A stretch of 64,000 nucleotides of DNA, taken from contig JAGMWU010000035.1 in NCBI GenBank assembly GCA_018697195.1, positions 1,240,001 through 1,304,000 on the forward strand, read 5' to 3'. A model generated the notes under the pieces. It ran no database searches and was not told where the DNA came from. It saw nothing but the letters and a program-made list of their open reading frames with translations. Below are positions 12,801-25,164 of the stretch, piece after piece. The stretch's first letter is position 1, and every line of letters begins with the position of its first letter. The stretch comes from Certhia americana. Lineage: Eukaryota > Chordata > Aves > Passeriformes > Certhiidae. Both the position numbers and the translations under genes were made by a program.

Positions 12801-15738
12801 TGCAATGATTTCCTCAGGGCAATACAGTTCTGTTTTACTCCCCTCACAACAGAAAATGGTTCAAAATGGTTCATTCCAGCCCCACAATTTTCAGACTGCT
12901 GCAGTGAGATCAACAAGGGCAGATGCCTGCACCACCAAGGCTTCCTCTGTACTAAGGGTTTACATTTGTATCTATTCACATGTTTTTTTTCAGGGAGATT
13001 AAAATATAGTCTTTTTTACACTCCTATAAAAATGATGAATTCTCTTAATACACTAAACCTTCAGAGGCCACCAGGCATAAACTGTGTGTGCTCATTTTTT
13101 CATGAGCATTCAACCAGATCTTACATTAGAAAGAAAATATTTGCAGCCTACTTAGGACCAAAGTAATATCCTCACTCTACAAGTGACCCTAAGTTGTCAC
13201 GAGCAAAACTGCAGCAGCAAACAAGCCAGCCTTGACTCCAGAAGAGAGGAACCTTTCTGCTCCCTTGGATGAATGATACATTGATAGTCACTCTGGAGTA
13301 AGGTCAATGATCCTTAAATCAGAGGGACTTGATTGTACAAGTCAAATTTGCATCTCAAGTCATTTCAACCCAAATCCTAACTCTCAGAGAGAACTCTGTT
13401 GACAAGACGTTAAAACGTGTGTGTGCCAAACACAAAAAAAAAAACAAACCAATAAAACCAAGCTACATATATGAAGACTAAGGTAAAAATAAGACAGGAA
13501 ATGCAAGCGTTACGGTTGCAACAAAGCACATGACTAATTGCAAAATTATGGCATGTTAACTGAATAGATGGGGGGGAAAAAAACCCTGAAAGATTCTATA
13601 AATACATAGGTCTTCAGAAAACTATATTTTATAGACAAAATTACCTCTTTTTTCTACTCCTTTAGAAGATTAGAGTATCTATGTACATGCACATACAGCA
13701 GACAGGCAGTGGGTTAGTCTGGCTAAAATAGGGGTTTTTCCAGGACTCAGTTTTTTCTGGTTTATGGTTTTTCACTGGGCTACTTGAACTCCTTCTCCCA
13801 GGAGAAGCCTCTACCACCAGAGCAACCACACACTTGTGAAGCACAGGGAACTCTGGTCACAACAGAAAAATTCTTTTCGCAAAGGAACTAAATGGGCTCA
13901 TTTATCAAATAGGAAAACACACAAAAATGGCTTGGCTTATGTCTTGAAGGTGACAACAACACAAATCTTAGTTATTTATGGCACAATCTTCCACGGGTAT
14001 GGATGCTGGCCCATCCATACCATTCGCTAAGGCCCTGCAAATTACCGTGCATGCCTTTGTCAGCTGGAAGATGACAAACTAAGGTTTTTTCACGTGTTGA
14101 TACTTCCCACCTCTCACCTCTTTCTGCTTTTAAAAAGAAATATTTTTCTTCCTCAGAGCACTGAGATCCCATAGTTTCAGAGGAGGGGATACCACTATGG
14201 AGAACGTGTAATCACTGCTTTCAATCAATGCTTCCAAGATTTTTCAAGCAAGTTGTCCCAGGAACAATACTGTGTCAAAGCCTGACATCTCTTTGCAGCA
14301 GGATAATTTAATGAAGTGCTCCATCATAGTGCTTCCATGCAGGAAGTGAGCCAAGGAAAAATCACCTCCTATTCTAGTTAAAAGGATCTCCCACATGGCT
14401 GCTAACAATTAGCACAGCACTCAAAGCAGAAAGGGACAAAACACCCGATACTATCAATTACAAGTCATCTCGAAGGTCTGCGGAAAACACAGCACAGATC
14501 CTGCAAGAAGCTCCACGTGGGTTCTATTCACCTACTCAGAACAGCACACAGATGTTAGAAGGGATCCTTGCACAGCAGGAATTTGCCTACCCTGAACTCC
14601 ATGAAGTACCGGAGCCTTAGTTGCCACAGCATGTGTTCAGAGCCATATTTTTTTTTTTTTAAATCAATTTCTTTTTTTCCCAGAACCTATGAGGTGGGAA
14701 AAGTTTGGCTCCTCAGTGAGAAGCTGTCTATCCTCAAACTTCAGCTCTGTTAAGAAGAAAAAAAAAAAAAAAAAAAAATTAAAAAAACCCCAACAAACCT
14801 TGTGCTTATAAAAGCACAGATAGATTCTTCCTCCTCTCACATAACATGGGACTGCTAGAGGAATTCTATCGAAGTGTCCTACATCCCTTTTCTTAAGCCA
14901 TCAGAGAACAATTAGGAAGAAGAAATACAAAATGTAATTTGTTCTTGAAAACCCTGAACACCCAGAGCTGAAGTTCCAATGGAAACTAACCCGGAAACAC
15001 CCACAGCGTTTATACTCAAAGATACATTGTTTTTGTTTAAATAACAGCGGCTATTTCATCAGCCCTTGTTCCCAGAAAGGTACGAGACCTCCCCGCTTAG
15101 CAAAGGACAGATCTGCCTTGCCCGCTGTACGCGTTTTTCACACCACCACTTTCCACAGGATCAGTTTCAGGATCAGTTTCCCTGGTTTTCCCCGCCTGTC
15201 ATGAAGAAGTAAAAGGGAACAACAACGAGGAAAAAAAAAAAAAAAAGAAAAAAAGTGTTCTACTATAAAGCGCAATGTCTGGACGAAACGCAGCCCCTGA
15301 GAATTGAGCCCAACACACCTGCGGGGAATCTCCCAGCCGGCAGACACCCCTACCCCGAGCTGCCAGCACTTCCTACCCACAGCTCGGGAAGTTTTCAACA
15401 GGAGCACATTCACGACTTGGCTTCCAGCACTCTCCCAATCCCAAAAGAGCGGGACGCCCCGCCGGCACAGCGCCGAGCAAAGACACCCGGGAGCCGTGCC
15501 CGGCTTTCCTGAGGAGCGGTGGCTGGCAGCAGGGGACAAGAGGAGCCGATGGAGGGCAGGGACCCGGAGCGGGGGCATTGCGGCCGCCGGGAGCCGGCAA
15601 AGTCCCGGCAGCTGCCGGGGCACAGTGCCCGCACTCACCGCCTTTGACGCCGACGCCGGGCTCCAGCCGCGCCACGGCGATGACCAGCACGATGCCGAGG
15701 ATGAACCACTCCTTCCTCAGCCGCTCCAGCAGCCCCAT
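3729..15738 (-). CDS. SLC10A7: SLC10A7, 5' part of gene (coding exons 1-4, incomplete)
   Basis: Solute carrier family 10 member 7, an orphan relative of the bile-acid cotransporters. It is a multi-pass membrane protein of the Golgi/secretory pathway, linked in vertebrates to calcium homeostasis, glycosaminoglycan synthesis and bone growth. Four exons on the minus strand join in frame: 15639-15738, 12235-12317, 8115-8251 and 3729-3804 (100+83+137+76 nt, 132 codons). Each has GT/AG borders and the phases match. The joined protein starts [12 protein letters not shown] and follows the human protein closely. Hydrophobic segments lie at about residues 11-25 (TM1), 40-58 (TM2) and 74-97 (TM3), followed by the conserved [21 protein letters not shown] stretch at 112-132. 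The family protein is about 340 residues, so roughly 60% of the coding sequence lies beyond the left edge. I looked for exon 5 (expected to start AAAIFNSAF) in 1-3728 and did not see it. Confidence 0.95.
3805..8114 (-). other. SLC10A7: SLC10A7 intron 3
   Basis: About 4.3 kb of AT-rich intron between exons 4 and 3. I see no additional exon, repeat family or RNA gene in it. The short open frames here have no recognisable similarity. Confidence 0.85.
8115..8251 (-). CDS. SLC10A7: SLC10A7 coding exon 3
   Basis: Codes for residues 62-106 plus two bases of codon 107. It begins [14 protein letters not shown] after the acceptor CTTTTGCAG and ends [11 protein letters not shown] before the donor GTATGT. 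It holds TM3 ([20 protein letters not shown]) and the loop [10 protein letters not shown], which is nearly unchanged across vertebrates. Confidence 0.95.
8252..12234 (-). other. SLC10A7: SLC10A7 intron 2
   Basis: About 4.0 kb. Contents: an A run near 8678-8694, a TA/GATA microsatellite at 9299-9330, a small A/T tract near 11040 and an imperfect hairpin at 11250-11296. No other gene was seen. Confidence 0.85.
9299..9330. repeat. TA/GATA-type microsatellite
   Basis: Alternating TATATATC and GATAGATA units, about 32 bp, within SLC10A7 intron 2. Confidence 0.85.
12235..12317 (-). CDS. SLC10A7: SLC10A7 coding exon 2
   Basis: A short 83-nt exon found by reading the minus strand. The acceptor is a T-rich tract ending TTTTTTAG at 12318. 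Two bases (GA) complete codon 34 (Gly), then 27 codons run from [10 protein letters not shown] to GLSLKTE (residues 35-61), covering TM2. The donor is GTACTG at 12234-12229, weaker than the others. Both phases fit exons 1 and 3 exactly. Confidence 0.93.
12318..15638 (-). other. SLC10A7: SLC10A7 intron 1
   Basis: About 3.3 kb. It contains a perfect 10-bp-stem hairpin at 13996-14021 and poly-T/poly-A tracts near 14649-14660 and 14755-14786. Its 5' end (right side, from about 15270) lies in the promoter CpG island. No other gene was seen. Confidence 0.85.
15639..15738 (-). CDS. SLC10A7: SLC10A7 coding exon 1
   Basis: Codes for residues 1-33 plus the first base of codon 34. The ATG at 15738-15736 sits in a good Kozak context (GCGCCATGG), and the peptide matches the known N-terminus including the first membrane helix ([15 protein letters not shown]). 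The frame stays open upstream to 15894, but the homology starts at this ATG. The donor GTGAGT begins at 15638. The exon lies inside a CpG island. Confidence 0.95.
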
Positions 15739-15898
15739 GGCGCTGCCCGGCGCGGTTCGGCTCCGCCCAGCGCCGCTCGGTGGGGTTCGGCCGGGCTCGG
15801 ACCGGTGCCGCTCGGCTGCTCCGGGCTGGGGCGGGGCGCGGCCCCACCGCCCGCCGGCTGGGCCAGCCGGATCCGCTGACAGGAAAAGTCTCACCCAC

Positions 15899-15910
15899 CG
15901 CCGCCATCGC
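15899..15910 (-). promoter_or_regulatory. SLC10A7: YY1-like site GCGATGGCGGC in SLC10A7 5' region
   Basis: On the minus strand GCGATGGCGGCGG differs from the usual YY1 core (AAGATGGCGGC) only in the first two bases. YY1 sites of this orientation commonly sit just downstream of transcription starts of TATA-less genes, so the SLC10A7 start may be close by. The motif also contains an upstream ATG at 15907, out of frame with the main ATG. Confidence 0.4.
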
Positions 15911-16261
15911 TACCACGCACCTCCTAATAGGCGCGCAGTGCCGCGCTGCCGCCCGCCCGCTCTCTGGGCTACGCGCAGCTGCGGCCGCCCGCCGGCTGCG
16001 GCCGCCCCTGCCCCGCATCCCCGCGCCGAGGCGGACACCGCGGGTGGCGGAGGCGGGAACGGGTCAGCGCCCTGGATGCCGTCGCCGGGCGGGTCGGGAA
16101 GAGCGCGGGCGCGGAGCCGGTGCCGGCGGACAGGCGCGGGGCTGGGCGGGCAGGGCGTGCGCGGGGCGGTGGTGCGCGCTGTTTTGGTACATTACAACGC
16201 CCGCGTGACGGCCGGCGTTTGACGCGCGGGAGGGAGGGCGGGCGCGAGGCGGGAAGCGCCG

Positions 16262-16365
16262 GGGCGGGATCCGGGATGGCTCCGTGAGGGCGGGATCCGG
16301 GATGGCTCNNNNNNNNNNGATGGCTCCGTGAGGGCGGGATCCGGGATGGCTCCGTGAGGGCGGGA
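16262..16365. repeat. 26-bp tandem repeat (minisatellite) upstream of SLC10A7, interrupted by gap
   Basis: A 26-bp unit starting GGGCGGGATCCGGGATGGCT and ending CCGTGA is seen whole at 16262-16287 and 16332-16357. Partial copies lie at 16288-16308, 16319-16331 and 16358-16365. The copies on both sides of the N run are identical where they can be compared, so the true copy number is unknown. Confidence 0.9.
16309..16318. other. Assembly gap (10 N)
   Basis: Ten N characters lie inside the 26-bp repeat. A round 10-base gap is probably a placeholder, so its real length is not known. Confidence 0.98.
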
Positions 16366-18315
16366 GCGGGCCGGGGCTGGCAGGGCAAACACCCACAGCT
16401 GCGCTCCCCGCACCCCGGGCTCGGAACGAGGAGCGCCGGGCGGGTGGGGCCGCCTCCGCGCCACGCACCTGGTACCGGTGTGCGCTCACGCCCGCCCGTC
16501 CCGGCAGGGACACGTGGATCGGGATCGCCCCGGAGTTCCCATTGAGCGCCTACCTGTCAGTTCTGGGCAGACCCAAAAGCGCCTGTTCAGCTGCTGTCGC
16601 GACATGCCGACAGCATCGCCTGAGCCGGGACAGCCACTTCCCAGCGGCGGGCGGTTCCCTGGTTTACCTCAGTGCCAAAACCCACCTCCATTAAAACAGT
16701 ATATCGTAAAACCTCATCCTGGTGCTCCAGCCGCGCTTTCCATTCCCTATTCCCCTCTTGCGGCGCTGCCCCGACAGATCGAGTCATCGTCCTGCCCTGC
16801 CCCGGCGCTCCAAATCGTTTGAACAGGGAAATGATCCAGCGGCAGACGCTGTGTCTTCCAGCGGCTCCCGCCGGTGCTGCCCCGTCCCGCAGGGATCTCC
16901 CGCACACAGCAGCTCTGCTGCGCGATTCCTGAACATTTTGGGGAAATATATCCTCTGCCGATGGATTCAGGCTTCAAGGAATAGCGGGATTTCTGCTACC
17001 AAAGAAAGAAACGTTTATAGCTGAAAGCTCAGCTGATCTCCAAGATGCGTATAGCCCTTGCGTGTCCTGGGAGGTTCACTTGTGTAAAAGGGGATACATC
17101 AGAGCCAAAATGTCTGGATATGGGAGGGAAGATCCCTTCTGCCACCCACAAGCAGACCCAAACGGTGCAGTTTAAAATTATTATAATTTCACTGCTTACT
17201 AAAGTTTTTACTGGAGTACGTGTTGATTCTCAGGAGGGAGAAACAGGTTGCAAAACCTCACTGCACTTGCCCTGTGCAATCACTGCGGGTTGGCTGTTTT
17301 GGGAGAAAATAAAAGCATAATGTGTTCATCTGGAGCAAGCTGTGAGTGTAGGATTTGATTACTTGGAGGATTTGATTGCTGCACAGGAGAGATAAATCAG
17401 ATGAAGATGTACAATTAATGTTTATCATATAAACTATATTAAATCTCTGTGGATATTCACTCACAGCTGGCCCTAGTTCCAGGCATCCATGCCATTCATG
17501 GATCAGAGCATGCACATCTTTTCCTGTGTGGTTCTGAAAGCACACCAGCAAGTACACAGACCCTCTGATCTGAACACAGCAGGAGACCGGGCAGACCCGG
17601 GTGGTTTTGTTGTGAATTTGTACACAGCCCTGGAACTCCTAACAGAGATGGGAAGGAGGCTTTTCACCCTGTTCCTAGTGGTTCCAGCCAGGCTGAATGA
17701 GTTGCAAGATGCAGAGGCCTCGCACTGCACCAGCAGGGCTAGAAGGCAGTCCTTCTGAGCAGGAGCAGATTCAGCATAATTCAGGGAAAAAAATGATAAA
17801 TAATCTTACTAACTCAAAAAGATATGCACTCAAAAGTTAGAAGCAGCTGAATTTCATAGTGGATGAAAATGTTGCAGTATCAATTCCTGCAGAGGCTGCA
17901 GAGGGATGCAAAGAAGGGGCAGATATTGCTCAGTCTGGCAATAAAATTCAATCAAGCAACAAAGACAGTAGTCTCACCCTGCTTTTGCATCATAGTTTTT
18001 ACATGATAGTAATCCTGCCACTCACTCTTTGCAGGTGGATACTAATCATGACTTTCTAATCTTGCTCACTGTTCCAGTTAATTCCACTTAATTCTGCGAA
18101 CAAGTTTCAGATATTTGCTCACAGCAGATATAATTGGCAAAAGTCAGAATCCTCAGGTTCAGTCCTAGGACTCTAGGCTCTAGAAGGTGCTTTTCAATTT
18201 CCCCTCCTAAGGGTCCTGTGCACAGTCCCAAGCCTGTTTCTCCTTTTCAAAGGAGAGTGAGATATCTCACTGGGTATTACATTAAGAACCATTAAGGAAT
18301 ATATATACTAAAGAC

Positions 18316-18344
18316 CACAAACAAACAAACAAACAAACAAACAA
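18316..18344. repeat. (ACAA)n microsatellite
   Basis: About seven uninterrupted CAAA/ACAA units. Confidence 0.95.
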
Positions 18345-21300
18345 GAAAAGCCCCCAAAATCAAATGGTTATAAGATATAACAGAACTCCTGTCTACACTC
18401 AAAATAAAAACATAGGCTTTAATGAGGCTGTCTTGCTTTGAGTGGACGCTTTGCCTTTCAATTTTTTCTAAGAGATCTGAAGTTTGTAATAAACATCTTT
18501 TGTCATTTGAGTTACAAAATACCAGGGTTCATGAGGCTCTCTTCTTCTGTAATTTTTTAAATTGTATGCAGGCATTCTAAGATGTATGTTGAAAGACTTG
18601 TACAAAGACATTTTAGCTGTTTGTTTTTTTTTTAAAGCTGTCCTGCCATTACTGTGGTAAGTATAGATGTCTCTTAGATTAAATAGATGAAACTGTTCCT
18701 GTTTTTAAATTAGAGAGGACTCTGTAAGCCCTGCCGTGTCTCACCAGAGTGGAGCAGAAGAGGAGAAAACACTACATGTGAATTTTATAATTGGGGAGAC
18801 ACTCACACATCCTAAATCTGTCTGCAAGACAGCATCACTGTTGCTATCAGGGAATTTATCATCCATATGGAGGCGTTTGCTTCCTATTAGAAAGGGACAA
18901 TCCAGCATCTGTCCTATCATCCAAAACTGTCTCCTGCAACATTTCCCATTCCTCCTCACATTTCTATACAGAAATACATACATTCTGATTAAACACCAGG
19001 ACTCAAACAGGTCTGGAATGGTCTGGCACATGACCCTTTATTCTGTTGCATTGTACAGAAACATTTTGGGGTATATTTAGCTGTGGCTTAGACATAGCAC
19101 AGGAACAAGCATTTAGCTTCTCTCTTATTTCACATGACCAAATTTTCATTTTTGTTGAACTGCAAGCATACCTCAGGGTTTCCAGATGCTTTCCTGCCTC
19201 CAAAGGCTTTTGTGCTTCCTTCTGCATAATACAAAAGCTCTGTGACATGTGTAGCTACGTGGCACCAGGTCTTTGTTGCTCACAGGTAGCCTGCTGAAAC
19301 CAAGAGGATTGTTCGTGTGAGCAGGGAGTGGTTTTCATGTCTGCAAAGATGCAGAAGTGGACTGTACATTTCTGGGCTTCACATTTTGAACAGCCCCTCT
19401 TGTCTGGTTGGAGCCTATTCCTTTTGTGTGCCCAGTCTCTGATCTGCACCATATACCTTGCTGCCTGATAACTGCACAGTTATTTTAGGGGATGTGCAAG
19501 GATTTTCATGCTCCTGAGCAGCAGATGTCATCTGATTATGTATTTATAGACAGGAGAGATTTTAATATAAAGGAGAGGGGATCACCAGATAAAGGGAGCT
19601 TAAACAAGAGAAAGAGATAGTATTTAATAATTTAGCTTGAAAAGAACAAAGATATTCAGAATGAACAAGATAAAGAGAGGTGTTAATTATAAATAGGAAA
19701 GTTGAGGAGAAAAAGTGGAAATATATGGGAAGCAGTTTACAACACATTTATATTTCTCACAAGCACTTAATGGCATGATATCAGATTTTCTCAGAGAAAA
19801 TTGAAGAGATTGCTGTACTGATCCCATTAGCTGGATTTCTTCATGGAAGAGGAATTTACAAGTCTTTATTGTGTCTTGACCTAGGTGCTTATACTGCTTT
19901 AGGCATCTTCAAGGGATCTTTTGGTTCTTGCTAATGAGTATTATTGAATACCTATAAACACTTAGGTATTGCCAGTTGCAGGACTTAGTTCCCTTAGCAT
20001 AATGTAGTAGCAGGAATTGTGTACAAGTTCAATTTAGAACAGCACTTAGTGGGACTTAACACACATATAAGTGTGCTTTTCTAAGTAGAATCTATGAGAT
20101 GATGAAAGGTTTTGTGAATCTTTGGATTTATTTTAATGCTACGATCATTTTTTTCCCCAGAGACCTTAAATACAGAATACTTTTTTGTTTGTAACTTGTA
20201 ATAAAATGTCCTCTTACATATTTAGTTATTCAACAAATAAGAGATTTTTCTTTTACTTAAGAACTCAGTGTGAAATTTTCATGAGATAATCTCAGGCATT
20301 AGGAAGAAAATTTAGAAGACTAAGTGGGGGTTTTGCTGATCCCTTTCTAGAACCTGCTTGTTCTTACCAGAAACAGAACCTGGCTTACCGATGCTGCACT
20401 CGTGATATTTTCTTGACTTCTCCTCCTAGACTATGAAGAGACCATATAAATTTAGAGAATTTTTCATGTTTAGCACTTTTTCACAGGAATACTCTTTCCC
20501 AGTAGACAGCAAAGCTATAATGTATTCAGAGGGTTGCATTAAAAAAATTTAAAGAGGAAAAGAAAAGCTATTGGCATAATAAAGCTGCGCTCTTTATACA
20601 GATTATGGGCTCCTTCAACAGCAATTCAAAAATAGAAGACAAAAAATTGGTTTTTTAAAACCATGAAAAGCTGTACATATTTAAAACTGAAAAATGAAAG
20701 ACAAAAGCAAGAACAGGAAGCAGCTTCCCTGGATAATTTCACAATGAACAACTGGATTTAACCTATTAAATAAAAGGCTTCAGAGATAACATGGGGATAT
20801 CTTCATATATTTTTCCCCTTATGCTTACAAAAATAATCTTCTAATATTATAATAACCATACCAAAATACCTACAACATGAGAATTTTCACTACAGAAGTC
20901 CGTGCTGCATTTTTACAGAGGAGAAACAGGGGATTTATTCCTGGGTGTGGATGCACAGATGCAAAAGTTTTACAATGCTTTTAAGGTTATTAACCACTCA
21001 TAATGGGAAGAGTGTGTAAATCACAGAGAGCAGAAAGAGGAGAGCAGTCATCCCAGCCCCTCTAGCACTGAAATCAGGAACCTGTCACAAAGGTTGAGTT
21101 TGGAAGGAGCAGCCATCAGAGAAATCAGCTGCTAGAAGTTTCTAGGATGTTTGCCTTAAGGTTGGTGAAAGCTGGCTTTTAAAGGCTTCAGCCTTGTCCT
21201 CTAGAGTGTCCAAGAGGAAGGACAGCCCATGCTCCAAATTTAGTATTCTCTTAGCTGGAGAAAGGTAGTGCTTTGTTTCTCTTGCATCTGTCCCAATTGA

Positions 21301-21826
21301 TTTTAATATTCTGAAGAATTTTAAGATTCAAAGAAACAGGGCCAATTCACCAGCTTCCTTGAGGGAGAATGCCAGGGAAGGCTTTGCTCTTTGAGATTTG
21401 TCAGTTTGACTTCATCTTAATAATGTCACCTGTTGTTACACCTCTTGGATCTTTGCAGGTCATTGCTGTGTCCTGTCTCCACCACAGGCCAGGACCCAGT
21501 GCTCCATCAGTCTGCAGAAAAACAAAGTGCATTCCACAGGAATCTTTGAGACACATAACTTGGCCTGCATTGAAGTAAATTCCACAGTATTTGCAAATAT
21601 ATTCATTTGGTCCCTGCCTATCTAGCCTTGATTTAAAATGGACTAGGAAGTGATGTCACAAGAACACTGACTGCTTCCAAGTGCTGCATATGTCAGTCCT
21701 GAGAGGAATGTTTCCACACATCCACTCCCAGAGAAGCATGAGAGCACATTAATAGATGGGCTCTGATATGCCTGATGTTGATCAGGTTCACATTTAAGTG
21801 AAAAAATGTCAAATGATAAAGCAGGT

Positions 21827-21828
<2 letters not shown>

Positions 21829-21858
<30 letters not shown>
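21829..21858. repeat. Poly(A) tract, 30 A
   Basis: Thirty uninterrupted A. It could be the tail of an old retroposed sequence, but the upstream sequence is not one I recognise and no target duplication is obvious. Confidence 0.9.
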
Positions 21859-21860
<2 letters not shown>

Positions 21861-24800
21861 GGAGCCAGGAAGGGAGATAAGCTATGGGGAAATACGCTAA
21901 ATCATTAGGAAAAATATAACCAGAGAGGAAGAAATCCTTTAAAAGCTATCTAATAACAAATCAGATATTATATCTGTCAATACATAAATAATGAGGTTGC
22001 TGACAACTCTTCATCCCACAATCTGCAGCATTAATAAGTTATGAGGTATTAAAAAAACTGGGACGCTTTGTGCCTAAAACAGTATCACACGAGGACAAGG
22101 GAATAAAGCTGAACTAAAACAAAGGACGAGATTGTGTTTTGCTGGCAAATAATGACATAAATGAAAAACAAAACCACGGAAACAAACACAACCCCTACAA
22201 CCATCAAATAGAAGCAAAACATGACTGCCTCGGTTCTTTGGCAATTAATCAGATACAGATCATGAAGTCAGCACTATCTGATAAAAGTTATTCCAGAAGT
22301 GTCCAGCCCAAACGGCTTATTTAAACAATGAAAAGGAGATAGCAGGGGAGTGGAGGATTAAAGTGACACTTGAGATAGTTTTGGGATCCAAACTACCCCA
22401 AGGCAAACAGCACCATGAGGGACAGAACCTGAAGGGAAAGCCATTTCTATCCAAGACTGCTGTCCTGCTGTTCTCCTTGCACTGTGCTCCCTTTTTTCCC
22501 CCTTACTGCTGCCTCACTAACCAGGAGACAAGACTTTTGCTCCTCTGTCACATCCAGGGCTCAACTATCCCCCACTTGTTTTTTTGGCACAGCCAACACA
22601 GCTCCTAAACCCTCTCATCCTCCCTTCTCTCATATTCAGTATCTGCCTAACCAGGACACTGCTGAATAGGTCTACCCCTGGGACACTCTGCCTTCTCTTT
22701 CCTGTTCCCAGGGAAAGCAAAGAATTAATTTTTTTTGTGAAACTGAAGTATTCCTATGACATAATCAGGGCTTGACACAGACTTCCAAGCAGCACTATGC
22801 TCTGCCTGACATCTATCCAGCTTATGCCACACAAGTCATCCTTGGGCGATTTTGTATTGTTCATTTCACAGGTCTCATCCAATCTCCCCTGTTCCTTTCC
22901 ACGTAAGCGGCTTTAATGCCACAGCCTTGAGCTGCAGCAAGCGAGGGAAGGAACTAATTTATTTTTGTAGTAGGTACAAGTCAGTCACCCAGTACAGTAG
23001 GCAAGTTAGAAACAGAGCAGAGATGGGGAGGGATCATCTGGTTGTTTTTTTTTGTTTTTTTTTTCAGCAGAACCTAAAGAGGCTGTATTAGGTAGGGCCT
23101 TATATTTCCTTTAGAGGATGTGCATTAAGCAGAGCTCTACCCTGATCCCTTTAGGAAGTGGGAGAGTTACGATGGTGCCTTTTCCCTGAGAGCATTTCTA
23201 AGCTTTCCTCATAGGAAGCTTTCCTTGTGGTGCATTCTTAAGTAGATCAAATGTAAAAGAAAATCCCAATTCAGAATTAATTGGCATACATTTTTTCAGG
23301 AGCTGGAGGGATTTTGAATTTCTTCTTTCTAGATGAACTTACAACACTCCTGCAATCCTGCATTTGAAGTTGCACCTGTCTGTGGAAGGAGGGAGTCACA
23401 AGACCTGCAGCAAGGCACATCATCCTGATTTTACCTCTCCACTTCTTTACTCAGAGGCTTTCCAGAATGGTGCCCATCACCCACCTTTAACTCCAGCTCG
23501 TTCTTGCAGTCTTTGCTTCTGTAGGTGCAGTTCTCACTCTGGAGACAGTGGCATAGAAAGAATGCCATGTTTGGAATGAACTATTTCCAGTATCTCTACA
23601 GCCAGAATCAGCAGCTGAAGCAGGTGCTTGGTGGGGGAATAAGACTCCTGATACAAGGGGCTCCAGAGTAATAGCTGGCTTAAAATTGCTTAGTACCCTT
23701 AGCTCCAGGATCATCCACACCACGTGCTTGCCTTCTGTTATTATGTGAAACAAAGCAGAGGTGTTTCTACCATGACAGACCACTGTCCCCTTAAGTCATG
23801 CTCCTGCTCTGGGAAAATGGCTTTCCTCTAAACCTTCCCAACCCACTGGCACATCCAGTACTGTCTAAGCAGCACCACTCTCCACCCAGACAGGTATTCC
23901 CTCTTCACCTCTCAGTCCAGCAGCTCTCTGGGTGCACAGCAAGCTCCATCTGAGTCACACAGTAATAATCATTGCTTATATACAAGATCCCTTGTGTACT
24001 GTATATTAATGTCTGGCTGGTAATTTAATGGCACCTCTAGGCATAAACAAAAGTTTATTAAAACAGTAAGTAAAATGTTCCCGAAGACTGGCCTGCATTT
24101 TTAATTTTCTATTCAGCATTCCAAAGTATAGAGCCAGGCTTCTTATGCAAAAGGAAAGCTACAGGGTTAACACCAAGCCACCAAGCACGAGTCAGACATA
24201 GCACAGTCTGAAGCAAAAGGATACTTCATTTATTCTCAGATGCCCCTTTTTTTTCTGGTCATCTTTAGCAATGACAGCCGTGCAGAAATTTGAATTATTA
24301 GGAAATTCATACAACTCCAGAAAGCAGCAGAATATTGATTACTACTCACTTTACTTGTCATTTCTCAGCTAGGAAGCCACACAGCAGCTAAAACCTTGAA
24401 TCCCTGTCAGTAGTTGGCAATGCCCACCATAGTGAAAACTGAGTCATGCTCTGAACCTTGGGCATATAAAAGTAACACCTTTCCTCCCCCATGCTTTTAA
24501 TTCACCAGATGCATTTTTTACAAATGTCTCAGTCCTCTAAAACCACCAGGTTTCTTTTCTCATAACCTAATTTCTTGAGCTCAGCAAAATGTGTATGTGC
24601 TTGCTAATACTTGTTATTATACATTTACAGTGGTCAAGTAGGTGGACACATTTTTAGACAACATTTAAGCAGAAACTTGAACTGATTTTCACATTTTAGA
24701 TAAAAGTTATGGAGACATGAAAAATTCCAGTAAAAAATTTCTCTATTGAGAAAATTCACTGTGGAGATGCTGGAGCAAGCAGCTATGCTTTTAGCAAGTC

Positions 24801-25164
24801 CCATTTCAAATCCCAGCCACACTTCCAGACTTCAGTGACATTTCCCCTCCACTCCTCCACTGTAATTTAGTGTACACTAAGGACCAAGAAACATTTCTCT
24901 GCTCCCAAGGCACATCACCACCCCTCCCCACAATGAAACACAGCCCCATGGTGCTCGACTGGCCCCTTGGTTTCCACAGAAAGACAACAGGAGCATTCAG
25001 ACTGAACAGAAGGTGCAAACACAAGCTCCAACAGGTATACATATAGTCCCATCGATGCAAACACCTACAGGACTTTGGGAGCCTGGAGAAAATACTGCTA
25101 TTCCCAGCTCTTTGCTTGGAGCCTCAAAAGTTTTTTCATAACCTAGAATATTTATCTACTTGCC

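Larger units (their letters stand above)
15270..16560. promoter_or_regulatory. SLC10A7: CpG island with SLC10A7 promoter and 5' leader
   Basis: Base composition changes sharply to GC-rich and CpG-dense from about 15,280 to 16,560, spanning exon 1 and its upstream flank. This is typical of a TATA-less housekeeping promoter. The start site should lie a few hundred bases upstream (right) of the ATG at 15738. Many long open frames on both strands here are GC-composition artefacts. Confidence 0.8.
16560..25164. other. Intergenic DNA, no gene seen
   Basis: Composition falls back to ordinary AT-rich DNA after about 17,000. Contents: a CAAA microsatellite at 18316-18344, a 30-A tract at 21829-21858 and short poly-T tracts near 23045. 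Open frames are short and unlike any protein I know. No RNA gene was recognised. Confidence 0.7.

Noticed and set aside
15304..16513. Several long open frames on both strands around the SLC10A7 promoter
   Set aside because: Compositional artefacts of a CpG island. Only the frame starting at 15738 on the minus strand has homology, and only as far as 15639.
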